DNA of 64,000 nt from Rhodopirellula sp. (lineage in GTDB: Bacteria > Planctomycetota > Planctomycetia > Pirellulales > Thermoguttaceae). The translations under genes were made by a program, and so were the position numbers. How positions within the stretch are numbered: position 1 is the first letter of the stretch; every line of letters begins with the position of its first letter. A model generated the notes under the pieces. The model ran no database searches. It was not told where the DNA came from and was given only the letters and a program-made list of their open reading frames with translations. Below, one piece after another: positions 1 through 7,437 of this stretch. The DNA lies in contig JAAYEH010000714.1 of NCBI GenBank assembly GCA_012728855.1, positions 1 through 64,000 of the forward strand, in the 5' to 3' direction.

Positions 1-86
1 ACCGATCGCGCCGCATCGGCCATCATCGTAATCGCGTACTGAACGCATGTATCCTTAGCTCTTTGACAATTCGCACTGACGCAAAA

Positions 87-111
87 CTCCTGCCGGCCCG
101 CCCGGCAGGAG
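87..111. repeat. Perfect 10-bp hairpin
   Basis: The arm CTCCTGCCGG at 87-96 pairs perfectly with CCGGCAGGAG at 102-111 around a 5-nt loop. No T-run follows on either strand, so it is not an obvious terminator. It may belong to the same general class of intergenic palindromes found elsewhere in the window. Confidence 0.6.
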
Positions 112-314
112 TCGGCCATGCGCACGCACGCGCGGCTTGCTCGGCGGCCGCGCGGCACATCCTTTCGCACTCATTGGCATGGTCACACACGTCCGTCCAC
201 GCGCCGTTCTGCCATGGCTGCTTCTCATCGGCTTGCCTGCGAGCGACTTTTTCTCCAGCACGCAGCTTGCAGTTCCCAGTTCGGAGCCACCAGCACGAGT
301 TCCTCCCATCCCGA

Positions 315-369
315 TCCTCCCTGCTCCCCGCTCCCCGCTCCCCGCTCCCTGCTCCCTGCTCCCTGCTCC
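315..369. repeat. Heptanucleotide tandem tract (GCTCCCY)
   Basis: Six full units and one partial unit of GCTCCCC or GCTCCCT run head to tail from 323 to 369, with a degenerate lead-in from 315. The purine-rich strand reads GGGAGCA/GGGAGCG. The same unit recurs near the right end of the window at 63065-63139. The tract lies in non-coding sequence. Confidence 0.85.
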
Positions 370-508
370 GGCCCAAGCGACGGCACCTCCTCCCCCAGAA
401 GCGCGTGGTGCCCATGTCCGCTCGGATTTGAGAAATCGCCAACTTGGGCACCACACCCGCCGCTTCCAATCGTCGCACGCGCCCCGCGACTCGCCACTCC
501 TCCTCCAA

Positions 509-540
509 CCCTCGTCCCTCATCCCTCATCCATCACCCCT
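509..540. repeat. Second heptamer tract (CCCTCAT-type)
   Basis: Units of the form CCCTCGT and CCCTCAT repeat imperfectly over about 30 bases. It resembles the 315-369 tract, being a C-rich heptamer with a variable end, but has a different unit sequence. Confidence 0.6.
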
Positions 541-837
541 CCAAAGCGACCGGGTGGTAAGGGGCTGGTGATTTTGGAAAATCGGCATCCTTGACCGCCA
601 CATTTTGCACGCCGATTTCCCTGCAACTTTGACTCTTGGCGAGCCGAAGCCGGTCACCGAAGCTTCTCTTCCGCAAGCAGAACCTTCCGGCTGCGACCCC
701 GCTCGGAATCATGCCCGAAAATCGGCGTAGGTTCCGCCCGGCGTTTTCGCTAAGATCACACCAACGAGCAGGTTTTCGCTTCACTCTCGCGAAAACCGGC
801 AATCCAGGCAATTCGGCCAGAAGCCAGCGGTCCGGTT

Positions 838-2115
838 GTGAGCATCGGTTTCAGGCAGCGTCAACGCTTTGGCTCGTGGCGACAGTCGGGCTGCTGCGTG
901 TTTTGGCGGTTGGTTGTACTTATTCGATCTCGGCTTGGACGAATCCCGGTGGCATTTCGAAACCAGCGACAAACGGCTGCAATCCTGGTCGCCTGCATGG
1001 GGCTATGGACGGGCAGCCTGTTTGACACCTCGCCGGCCGATCCCCCCGTGACGCCTTTTGTCGAGGATGAGGCGTCAACAGGAGCCAACCGCACGGAAGT
1101 CGCTCCCGGTCGGCTGCCGCTGAATGTGCGACTGGAAGACTTGCCGGCTCTGGGAATCGATGGTGCGACGATCATGTCGCCCGCGGCCGAGAGCACGATC
1201 GTCGAAGAGCCGATCTGGGAGCCGGTTGTCGTCGAGCCATACATTCCGGGCGGACTGCTGGAAGACCCCTGTGCCGCGCGAGGTCCGGTGTGGTTTCGCA
1301 ATCTCTCGGTCGCGGCGGGCGTACACGGATTCCAAGGCCCCTCCGACCTCGGGCCTAGCGGCAACTTCGGACTGGACGAGGGCTTGAACTGGGGGGCGCC
1401 GGTTCCTTTCGTGCAGAATCTACCTTTTCTCTCGGGAATGGGATTTCAGCTCGGTGTCCGCGGGGTCCACGGCAACTACTCGGGCGATCAGACGGACTGG
1501 GCCTTCGACGGGTTCCGTAGCGATCGGGATCAGTTCTTCTTCACCGCGGCCACTTTCACGCGCCGACTCGATTCGGGCTGGCAGACCGGCGGCGCATTCG
1601 ACTATTTCCACGACAACTACTACGACAAAGCCGACCTGCAACAGGCCCGCACCGAAATCGCCTATGTGTTCGGCGGGCGCCACGAGTTGGGCTTCTGGGG
1701 AGCGTACGGGGCGGGCAGCGATCAGGTCACGTTCACGATCGTACACAAGCTGATTACGTCACTGGAACCGAACGACGTCTACACGCTCTTCTATCGCCGC
1801 CGTTTTACCGGAGGCGGTCAGGGACGGCTCTGGGGCGGCGCCACCGGCGACGGCGATATTGTGCTCGGCGGCGACGCGACCGTTCCGCTGGGGACCAAGT
1901 GGTCGCTGCAGAACGCCATCACCTATCTCATTCCTGACAAGGACCGCGGGTTTGGGGCCGACACGCAAGAGTCGTGGGCCGTGTCGATCCGGCTGGTCTG
2001 GTACCCCGGCCAACCGTCCCGCTGCGTGTTCAAGGACAAGTTCCAGCCGCTGTTTGATGTGGCGGACAACGGGGTGTTTCTGATCCAGCGCGGTCCGACG
2101 GTTGAAGTTCCCTAG
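838..2115 (+). CDS. DUF6666-like planctomycete outer-membrane barrel protein
   Basis: This predicted protein has 425 residues. The C-terminal 280 residues are rich in aromatic and glycine residues in alternating patterns (for example FDYFHDNYYDKADL and FYRRRFTGGGQGRLWGG), as in outer-membrane beta-barrels. They match what I remember of the planctomycete DUF6666 family: a 'sVAaGVHGFqGP' start, a 'SWAVSIRLVWYPGQPS' strand and a 'DNGVFLI' end. Function is unknown. The start is uncertain. The GTG at 838 gives a long basic leader, whereas a GTG at 949 would place a signal-peptide-like stretch (TAAILVACMGLWTGSLF) directly at the N-terminus. An in-frame ATG at 997 would cut into that stretch. The gene stands alone and is followed 33 bases later by a family-A hairpin. 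Confidence 0.7.
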   Translation: MSIGFRQRQRFGSWRQSGCCVFWRLVVLIRSRLGRIPVAFRNQRQTAAILVACMGLWTGSLFDTSPADPPVTPFVEDEASTGANRTEVAPGRLPLNVRLEDLPALGIDGATIMSPAAESTIVEEPIWEPVVVEPYIPGGLLEDPCAARGPVWFRNLSVAAGVHGFQGPSDLGPSGNFGLDEGLNWGAPVPFVQNLPFLSGMGFQLGVRGVHGNYSGDQTDWAFDGFRSDRDQFFFTAATFTRRLDSGWQTGGAFDYFHDNYYDKADLQQARTEIAYVFGGRHELGFWGAYGAGSDQVTFTIVHKLITSLEPNDVYTLFYRRRFTGGGQGRLWGGATGDGDIVLGGDATVPLGTKWSLQNAITYLIPDKDRGFGADTQESWAVSIRLVWYPGQPSRCVFKDKFQPLFDVADNGVFLIQRGPTVEVP

Positions 2116-2148
2116 GGCCAGCGGCACAATAAAATCTGCCCGCTCGGA

Positions 2149-2210
2149 CGTAGCCTGACTCTCCGAGTCGCGTCTTGGAAGCCAGACCCGACTCGGAGAG
2201 TCAGGCTACG
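2149..2210. repeat. Family-A intergenic hairpin, copy 1
   Basis: Perfect 21-bp inverted arms at 2149-2169 and 2190-2210 (core GACTCTCCGAGTC and its complement) surround a 20-nt loop. It lies between convergent genes, 33 bases after the stop of the DUF6666-like gene. Copies 2 and 3 are at 7339-7400 and 57070-57138. Copies 1 and 2 also share flanking and loop sequence, so the element is longer than its arms. Confidence 0.9.
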
Positions 2211-2249
2211 AATTTCTGCCGGTCGCCTAAGCCGCCCGGCTGCCGGGCT

Positions 2250-3986
2250 TCAGTCTGCCGCCACGGCACCATCGGACCTGATCGCAGCAGCCGGTTCGCC
2301 GGGAACCGAGTCTCCGCCGGTTACCTTAGACGGCGCGAGGGACACCGATTGGTCGGCAGTCAGGGCGTCGAGGATCGGCAACAAGGCGTCAGCGGGCACG
2401 GAATAGGTTTCGGTGCGGCCGCCTCGCGCCACATTGATCCCGATGACGTTGCCCGTCAGGTCGACCAGAGGACCGCCGCACTCGGTCGGCTTGAGCACCA
2501 TGTCGTGTTGAATCACAACCGGGAAATCGTCGTGCCGCCGACTGATTCCCACGTCGGAACGGTTCTGCAGGTCGCGTTTGCGCGCCGTCGCACTATCGAG
2601 TGTTCCGAGTGTCGCCAGGATTTCCAAATCGTCGCTCCCGCGGCGGATGGTCAACCGAATCAGGTCGCCCGGTCCATGAGATCTCAGCGCCTCAAGCACG
2701 TCATCCTGGTGATGGATGGTCTGGCCGTCGAAGTGCGTGATGACGTCGTTCTCCATCAGCCCCGACTTCTCCGCGGGCGTATCGGGGAGAACCTTCGCCA
2801 CCCTCGCGCCCTCTTTGGCACGAGCGAGGGCCACGCCCAGCACTCCGCGGGCGGCGGGAATCGGCCGACGCGGCACACTGATCACTCCCAGGCCTAAGGG
2901 CGATCCCTCAACAGGCCCGGGAGCGGCGACCCACTGCCCGACCTCCGGCGCGGCGCTCGTACTCCAGGGAAGCTGCGGAAGTCTGTCGGCGTCGATCTTC
3001 AGGATCGCGAGATCGAATGGTTCGTTGATGTTGACAACATGGGCCTGGAAATTCCGGCTATCCGGCAGGTGGCAGACGGGAGTCCCTTTCAACTCGCTGG
3101 CTTTGGTCACAATCCAGCCCGCCGGAGCCACGATGGTTCCCAGTGCCACGTCGTGGCCGCCACACTCGACGCGGACCACGCACTGCGCCGCCTCATGGAT
3201 CAATTGCCCCAGGGCGGCGGTCACGCCACGGCTCTCACGGCGCGGAAGATCGTCTTCCCACGAATCGCCGCCGGCAAGCCGATCCCAAATGTTGCGGAAG
3301 ACGTCGACCGGGACGTGATAGTTCATGTCGGTCGAGCCACCGATGCGACTGTTGATTCCGATAACGCGGCCCCTGAGGTCGAACAACGGTCCGCCGGAAT
3401 CACCGGCCACCAGAGGGCAATCGGTCTGAATCTGGTCATCGCCCGTGCGGAGCACCCGCCCAACGCGAACGACCGGCGGGCGGCCGTCCTGATAGCCCAA
3501 CGGATGGCCAATCGCAACGCACCACGCGCCCAGTCCAACGCCGGCCGACACCCCTTGCTCCGCCATCGGCCACTGGCCGTCATCGGTGATCTTCATCAGA
3601 CCGGCATCGAGCGTCGTGTAGACGCCGAGCGTCTTGCCACGAACCTGGCGGCCATCGGACAGGAGGACCGTGGCATCCTGTCCGGGCTTGGAAATAACGT
3701 GCGCCGCCGTGAGCACATGGCCTTCGGGGCTGACAATCACTCCGCTGCCTTGCGCGGAACCGACACGAATGCCGACCGTTGCCCGCAGAGATCGATCCAA
3801 GACGGCTTGGACCTGCTTTTGGACCGAAAGCAATTCATCGAGCGAGTGGGTTGTTTCGGAAGCCGATGCCGCAACTTCCTGTCGCTTGATCTCGGCGGCC
3901 GCGACCCGCTGGGGAGTCAGCCAGAAAGCCGGCAGTAAAAGACATAGCCACGGCACGCAGCCGTAGCGGGGAAGACGGGGATTCAC
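2250..3986 (-). CDS. Secreted double trypsin-like serine protease with inserted PDZ domain
   Basis: The protein has 578 residues and a signal peptide (about 1-31). The first HtrA-like protease domain (about 65-235) carries a full triad: His96 (LTAAHV), Asp127 (TTLDAGL) and Ser197 (GDSGGP). A second domain starts near 265 and has a recognisable Asp region (FDLAILKI, D325). Its His position reads VTKASEL, and the nucleophile motif reads ECGGP, with Cys503 where Ser is expected. A PDZ domain (about 380-460, LPDTPAEKSGLMENDVI) sits between the two halves of this second domain. I infer an envelope protease with one active and one degenerate domain, acting in protein quality control. It is transcribed leftward from a plausible promoter at 4070-4098. 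The stop lies near a GC-rich palindrome. Confidence 0.85.
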   Translation of the reverse strand: MNPRLPRYGCVPWLCLLLPAFWLTPQRVAAAEIKRQEVAASASETTHSLDELLSVQKQVQAVLDRSLRATVGIRVGSAQGSGVIVSPEGHVLTAAHVISKPGQDATVLLSDGRQVRGKTLGVYTTLDAGLMKITDDGQWPMAEQGVSAGVGLGAWCVAIGHPLGYQDGRPPVVRVGRVLRTGDDQIQTDCPLVAGDSGGPLFDLRGRVIGINSRIGGSTDMNYHVPVDVFRNIWDRLAGGDSWEDDLPRRESRGVTAALGQLIHEAAQCVVRVECGGHDVALGTIVAPAGWIVTKASELKGTPVCHLPDSRNFQAHVVNINEPFDLAILKIDADRLPQLPWSTSAAPEVGQWVAAPGPVEGSPLGLGVISVPRRPIPAARGVLGVALARAKEGARVAKVLPDTPAEKSGLMENDVITHFDGQTIHHQDDVLEALRSHGPGDLIRLTIRRGSDDLEILATLGTLDSATARKRDLQNRSDVGISRRHDDFPVVIQHDMVLKPTECGGPLVDLTGNVIGINVARGGRTETYSVPADALLPILDALTADQSVSLAPSKVTGGDSVPGEPAAAIRSDGAVAAD

Positions 3987-4069
3987 GACGGATCCCTCCG
4001 ATCATGGAAAACGGTGGGGTAGGGCGGAAACCGGCACATCCCGGCCGGCTTCCTCAGTTCAGACCTCCA

Positions 4070-4098
4070 TTATTATCAAAAACCTTTGGGCATTTCAA
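4070..4098 (-). promoter_or_regulatory. Candidate sigma-70 promoter for the double protease
   Basis: Read on the minus strand, TTGAAA (4093-4098) is followed after about 17 bases by TAATAA/AATAAT (around 4070-4076). The stretch is much more AT-rich than its surroundings. It would give a 5' leader of roughly 75 bases before the start at 3986. This is pattern matching only. Confidence 0.35.
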
Positions 4099-4105
4099 GA
4101 AATTT

Positions 4106-4128
4106 ACGGTTTTCTCAAAAAAAACCGT
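4106..4128 (-). terminator. Possible terminator downstream of galE
   Basis: ACGGTTTT (4106-4113) pairs with AAAACCGT (4121-4128) around a 7-nt loop, so the minus-strand transcript of galE would form an 8-bp stem rich in U. The T-run lies inside the stem rather than after it, so a classical Rho-independent terminator is only one reading. Confidence 0.35.
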
Positions 4129-4149
4129 GCAGGTTCCTTCTCGCGAGGT

Positions 4150-4169
4150 GTCAGCCTGAAAAGGCTGAC
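4150..4169. repeat. Family-E short hairpin (GTCAGCCT type), copy 1
   Basis: GTCAGCCT and AGGCTGAC form a perfect 8-bp stem with a GAAA loop, three bases downstream of the galE stop. Related GTCAGGCTTTCC/CCTGACG sequences occur at 41335-41422 and 59938-60022, with half copies near 48427 and 57030. Confidence 0.7.
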
Positions 4170-4172
4170 GTA

Positions 4173-5162
4173 CTATGATGGGTATCCATACGGGTTTCGT
4201 TGAAACCAGTTCCAGGCCGTTTCCACGATGGCGTCGATTTCCTGGTAGCGGGCGGACCACCCCACTTCTCGGTGGATTTTTTTCGCGTCGGCATAGAGCA
4301 CGGCCGGGTCGCCGGGCCGGCGAGCCCCTCGCTCCACCGCGATTTCCACGCCCGTCACTCGCATCGCGGATTCCAGTACCTCTTGGACGGAATAGCCGCG
4401 GCCGATGCCCAGGTTATAGAATCGCATGTCGCCCGGGCGAAGAGCTTCCATGACTGCGATATGGGCGGAACAGAGATCTTCGACGTGGACGTAGTCCCGA
4501 ATGCAGGTGCCGTCGGGCGTGGCATAGTCGGTTCCGAGGATCGTGAACTGGTCGCGGCGCCCCAGAGCGGTCAGCAGCAACAGCGGGATAATGTGGGTTT
4601 CCGGTTTGTGATCCTCCCCGAGCGATCCGTCCGCCGCACAGCCGGCGACATTGAAATAGCGCAAGGCCGCGAAGGAGAAACGCTTGTTGGCCGCGGCATA
4701 GTCTTTCAGCACCCGCTCCACGCACCATTTCGACCAGCCGTAGGGATTGATCGGCTGCTGCGGCATCGTTTCGACGATCGGTGTCTGGTTGGGTTCACCG
4801 TAGGTAGCGCAGGTTGAACTGAAGACCATCCGCTCGACGGCGGCTCGATCGATCGCCTCCAACAGGCTGATTGCGCCGGCGGTGTTGTTGCGGTAGTACT
4901 TCAAGGGCTCTGTCACCGACTCGCCCACGTAGGCCAGTGCAGCAAAGTGCATCACACACTCGATCCGGTGCTGTCGAAGCAATTCGGCGAGGCCGTCCGT
5001 GTCCATCAGGTCGATTGGATGAAATTCGGCGCCCGGGTGTACCGCTTGCCGGTGGCCGCGAACCAAGTTGTCGATCACTACCGCGCGGTGACCGGCCTGG
5101 ACAAGTTGCTTTACGGCATGGGAGCCGATATAGCCGGCCCCCCCGGTGACGAGCACGTTCAT
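4173..5162 (-). CDS. galE: UDP-glucose 4-epimerase
   Basis: This extended short-chain dehydrogenase interconverts UDP-glucose and UDP-galactose in the cytoplasm, feeding exopolysaccharide or lipopolysaccharide synthesis. The protein has 329 residues. It starts with the NAD-binding Rossmann motif GGAGYIGSH, has the catalytic Ser/Thr region SSTCATYG and the YxxxK pair (YGWSKWC), and contains the family-typical CIRDYVHVEDL. The ATG at 5162 is chosen because AGGA lies just upstream and because the Rossmann motif then begins at the expected position. A longer frame upstream has no homology. It is divergent from the glycosyltransferase gene at 5363. Confidence 0.95.
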   Translation of the reverse strand: MNVLVTGGAGYIGSHAVKQLVQAGHRAVVIDNLVRGHRQAVHPGAEFHPIDLMDTDGLAELLRQHRIECVMHFAALAYVGESVTEPLKYYRNNTAGAISLLEAIDRAAVERMVFSSTCATYGEPNQTPIVETMPQQPINPYGWSKWCVERVLKDYAAANKRFSFAALRYFNVAGCAADGSLGEDHKPETHIIPLLLLTALGRRDQFTILGTDYATPDGTCIRDYVHVEDLCSAHIAVMEALRPGDMRFYNLGIGRGYSVQEVLESAMRVTGVEIAVERGARRPGDPAVLYADAKKIHREVGWSARYQEIDAIVETAWNWFQRNPYGYPS

Positions 5163-5362
5163 TGATTTTTCCTTTCGTTTCGCATTTTCCGGGCCTGGCG
5201 GCTGAGTGTGGCGGATTTTCGAGATCCCGGCAAGTCCCTTGCCGGTAGACCGTTTGGGAAAGGAAAGCCCGGCCAAGGCGGCTTGAGCCGACCTGATCCC
5301 AGATTGCGTGCCATACTTTTAGAGGCCCTAACAATACCGGGACAGCGGCCGGAGAACCATCG
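5163..5362. promoter_or_regulatory. Divergent intergenic region galE / glycosyltransferase
   Basis: This 200-base gap must hold both promoters. It contains a small perfect hairpin (CCGGCAAG at 5227-5234 with CTTGCCGG at 5238-5245). I cannot point to clear -35/-10 boxes. Confidence 0.4.
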
Positions 5363-6190
5363 ATGAACGACGCGCTTCACCAATTCCCGGGCAAAGTTCG
5401 GGTTTGGAGACTTCCGCTGGCAACGCTCGCCCATGACCAGACGGTCGACTACGTCGAAAGACTGGTTTGTCGAGGTAAGCCGACTTTTTTCATTACCGCC
5501 AATCTTCACTACGCAATGCTGACCCATCGCGATGCGCGGTTACGGGAAGTGAACCGTCGGGCAGCGTTGATCGTGGCCGACGGAATGCCGATGGTGTGGT
5601 ACTCGCGGCTCCTGGGCCAGCCGCTTCCGGAGCGGGTGGCGGGGGCCGATCTGGTCTACTCGCTCTGCGCCCGTGCGGCGGAGCGAGGGTATCGTGTGTT
5701 TCTTCTCGGGGGCACCGCCGGAGTGGCGGTTGAGGCGGCACGCCGACTTTGCGACATGTACCCGAAGCTACAGATCGCCGGAACGGCCGCACCGGATCTC
5801 GACCAGCTTTCGCCGGGTGAGCACGACCGACTGATCGCCGACATTCGCGATTGCCGCCCGGACCTGCTTTTCGTTGCCTTCGGCCAGCCCAAAGGCGAAT
5901 TGTGGTTGGCCGAACACTGTGATGTCCTGGGAGCGACAGTCGGAGTGCAGATCGGCGCTTCGTTCGATTTTGTCGTGGGGCGGACGCGCCGCGCTCCCGT
6001 GTGGATGCAGCGAATCGGCCTGGAATGGCTGTACCGCACCTGGCGAGAGCCGCGACGGCTTCTGCCAAGATACGTTGCCAACGCTCGCTTCATCCTTCGA
6101 ATGGCGTGCCGCGACGCGTTTGCGGCTCTGCTGAAACGGCGGCCACATCGGGTCGCCCAAGCATTGCGATCCGCCGAGAAGCAATGCTAA
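5363..6190 (+). CDS. WecG/TagA/CpsF family glycosyltransferase
   Basis: This 275-residue enzyme of the GT26 family transfers an N-acetyl-hexosaminuronic acid or N-acetylmannosamine-type sugar to a lipid-linked acceptor. It works at the inner face of the cytoplasmic membrane during surface-polysaccharide synthesis. Family signatures are TANLHYAML near the N-terminus, ADGMPMVW, the glycine-rich FLLGGTAG, FVAFGQPKGE and the C-terminal block GASFDFVVG..RAPVWMQRIGLEW. Basic residues at the C-terminus probably bind membrane. Its position opposite galE supports a polysaccharide role. The exact substrate cannot be read from sequence. Confidence 0.92.
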   Translation: MNDALHQFPGKVRVWRLPLATLAHDQTVDYVERLVCRGKPTFFITANLHYAMLTHRDARLREVNRRAALIVADGMPMVWYSRLLGQPLPERVAGADLVYSLCARAAERGYRVFLLGGTAGVAVEAARRLCDMYPKLQIAGTAAPDLDQLSPGEHDRLIADIRDCRPDLLFVAFGQPKGELWLAEHCDVLGATVGVQIGASFDFVVGRTRRAPVWMQRIGLEWLYRTWREPRRLLPRYVANARFILRMACRDAFAALLKRRPHRVAQALRSAEKQC

Positions 6191-6438
6191 CGCCTCCTGC
6201 AGCGGCATTCCCATTCGTTCTGGCAACGGCCGACGGATTGCAGGGTGAATGCTCAGGCAGAATCCCTGGCTCAACGACAATGAGCCTTGATTCTATGGGC
6301 GTTAGGCAGACCCCAGTCTGCGGAAAACCAACAGCCCGGCTGCCCTCAATCGGGCCGGCCCAATTCCACCAGCGGATCTGATGGCAGCAGCCGGGCTGCT
6401 TCGTGTCTTGCAGGGACTACTTGCCGGTTACCGTCGCT
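6191..6438. other. Intergenic region with GC-rich inverted repeat
   Basis: AGCCCGGCTGC (around 6330) and GCAGCCGGGCT (around 6388) are inverted copies separated by about 48 bases. The two genes converge here, so it may act as a bidirectional terminator. A related CCCGGCTGCC / GCAGCAGCCGG arrangement lies at about 2231-2293, at the end of another gene. Confidence 0.5.
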
Positions 6439-7029
6439 TTACGCGTAGGTCTTCTCGAAATACTCGCGGCTGCCGGTCGGATCGGGTTTCATGCCCTTGG
6501 CGCCTTCCTTCCAGTTGGCGGGACAGACTTCGCCGTTCGCCTCGAAGTACTGGAGCGCCTTTACCACCCGGATCGCCTCCTCGACACTGCGGCCCAGCGG
6601 CAGGTCGTTGACCAATTGGTGGCGAACCACCCCACCCTTGTCGATTAGGAAGAGTCCTCGCAAAGCGACTCCGCCCGGCGCCAGCACGCCATAGTCGGTC
6701 GAAATCTGCTTGCTGAGATCGGAGACGAGCGGATACTGGATCTCGCCCAGACCGCCTTTGGTCCGCGGAGTGCTGCGCCAAGCGAGGTGCGTGAAATGGC
6801 TGTCGATCGAGCAGCCGAGAACCTCGACGCCGAGTTTCTTGAACTCGCCGATCGCCTCCGAAAAGGCAATGATCTCGGTGGGGCAAACAAACGTGAAGTC
6901 TAACGGGTAGAAGAACAGAACCACGTACTTGCCGCGGTAATCCGCCATCGACACTTCTTTGAACGAACCGTCAGGCATCACGGCCTGAGCTTTGAAATCG
7001 GGCGCCTGCTTGGTAACCAGCACGCTCAT
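6439..7029 (-). CDS. Typical 2-Cys peroxiredoxin (AhpC/Prx1 type)
   Basis: This cytoplasmic thiol peroxidase reduces hydrogen peroxide and organic peroxides. The protein has 196 residues. The peroxidatic Cys49 lies in DFTFVCPTE and the resolving Cys169 in GEVCPANW. The GGLG motif and the C-terminal YF motif (REYFEKTY) are both present, features of peroxidation-sensitive typical 2-Cys enzymes. ATG 7029 is preferred over the in-frame TTG at 7035, because a GGAGG site lies 10 bases before the ATG. No dedicated AhpF reductase is adjacent, so reduction by thioredoxin is likely. Confidence 0.95.
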   Translation of the reverse strand: MSVLVTKQAPDFKAQAVMPDGSFKEVSMADYRGKYVVLFFYPLDFTFVCPTEIIAFSEAIGEFKKLGVEVLGCSIDSHFTHLAWRSTPRTKGGLGEIQYPLVSDLSKQISTDYGVLAPGGVALRGLFLIDKGGVVRHQLVNDLPLGRSVEEAIRVVKALQYFEANGEVCPANWKEGAKGMKPDPTGSREYFEKTYA

Positions 7030-7437
7030 ACTCAACTTTCCTCCCTTAATCTCATGGTGTTCACGTTGTCTCCACTCTATCGGGGGCCTGACGAAACAAG
7101 GTTAAACCTCGCCGCCCTTCCTGGTCCGGGGGCGATGCCCGTTCTGGCAGGGCCCGATATGACGTTATTTATACATCAGCTTGGGAATTGTCAATTCGCC
7201 CCCGGCAATCAGTGCCGGCGATTCCCTGCAAAACGGCTCTTATCCGGGGGTTTGGCAGGCTGAGTCGGAGGTGCTCGACACTTTGAGCTTCCGAACGATG
7301 CTAAGGCGAGCGGCAGAAAAGAATCTACCCGCCTCGGACGTAGCCTGACTCTCCGAGTCCGGGCGTCGAAGCCAGACCCGACTCGGAGAGTCGGGCTACG
7401 ATTGTCCACCGCTCGCCTAGCAGGAACCAGCCTTCTG
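7030..7437. other. Intergenic region with family-A hairpin
   Basis: No gene is visible in this 408-base gap. It holds the promoter region of the peroxiredoxin (a weak AT-rich patch around 7160-7200) and the family-A hairpin at 7339-7400. Confidence 0.5.
7339..7400. repeat. Family-A intergenic hairpin, copy 2
   Basis: 21-bp inverted arms at 7339-7359 and 7380-7400, with one mismatch, surround a 20-nt loop ending in GCCAGACCC exactly as in copy 1. Flanks are also conserved with copy 1 (AATCT.CCCGC on the left, CGCTCGCCTA-like on the right). This argues for a mobile or gene-converted unit of about 90 bases. Confidence 0.9.

Larger units (their letters stand above)
1..837. other. Gene-free left end with short repeats
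   Basis: I see no convincing gene here. Several reading frames stay open on both strands, but they run through low-complexity heptamer tracts and look unlike any family. The stretch contains a perfect 10-bp hairpin at 87-111, a C-rich heptamer tract at 315-369 and a related tract at 509-540. The rest (about 541-837) shows nothing I can name and is presumably the upstream region of the gene starting near 838. Confidence 0.6.

Noticed and set aside
61..91. A TTGACA word as a possible promoter
   Set aside because: No -10 box follows at 16-18 bases and no gene lies directly downstream.
23..594. Several open frames on both strands in the first 600 bases, containing REQGAGSGERGAGS-like peptides
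   Set aside because: The peptides are translations of the heptamer tract and have no homology or ribosome site.
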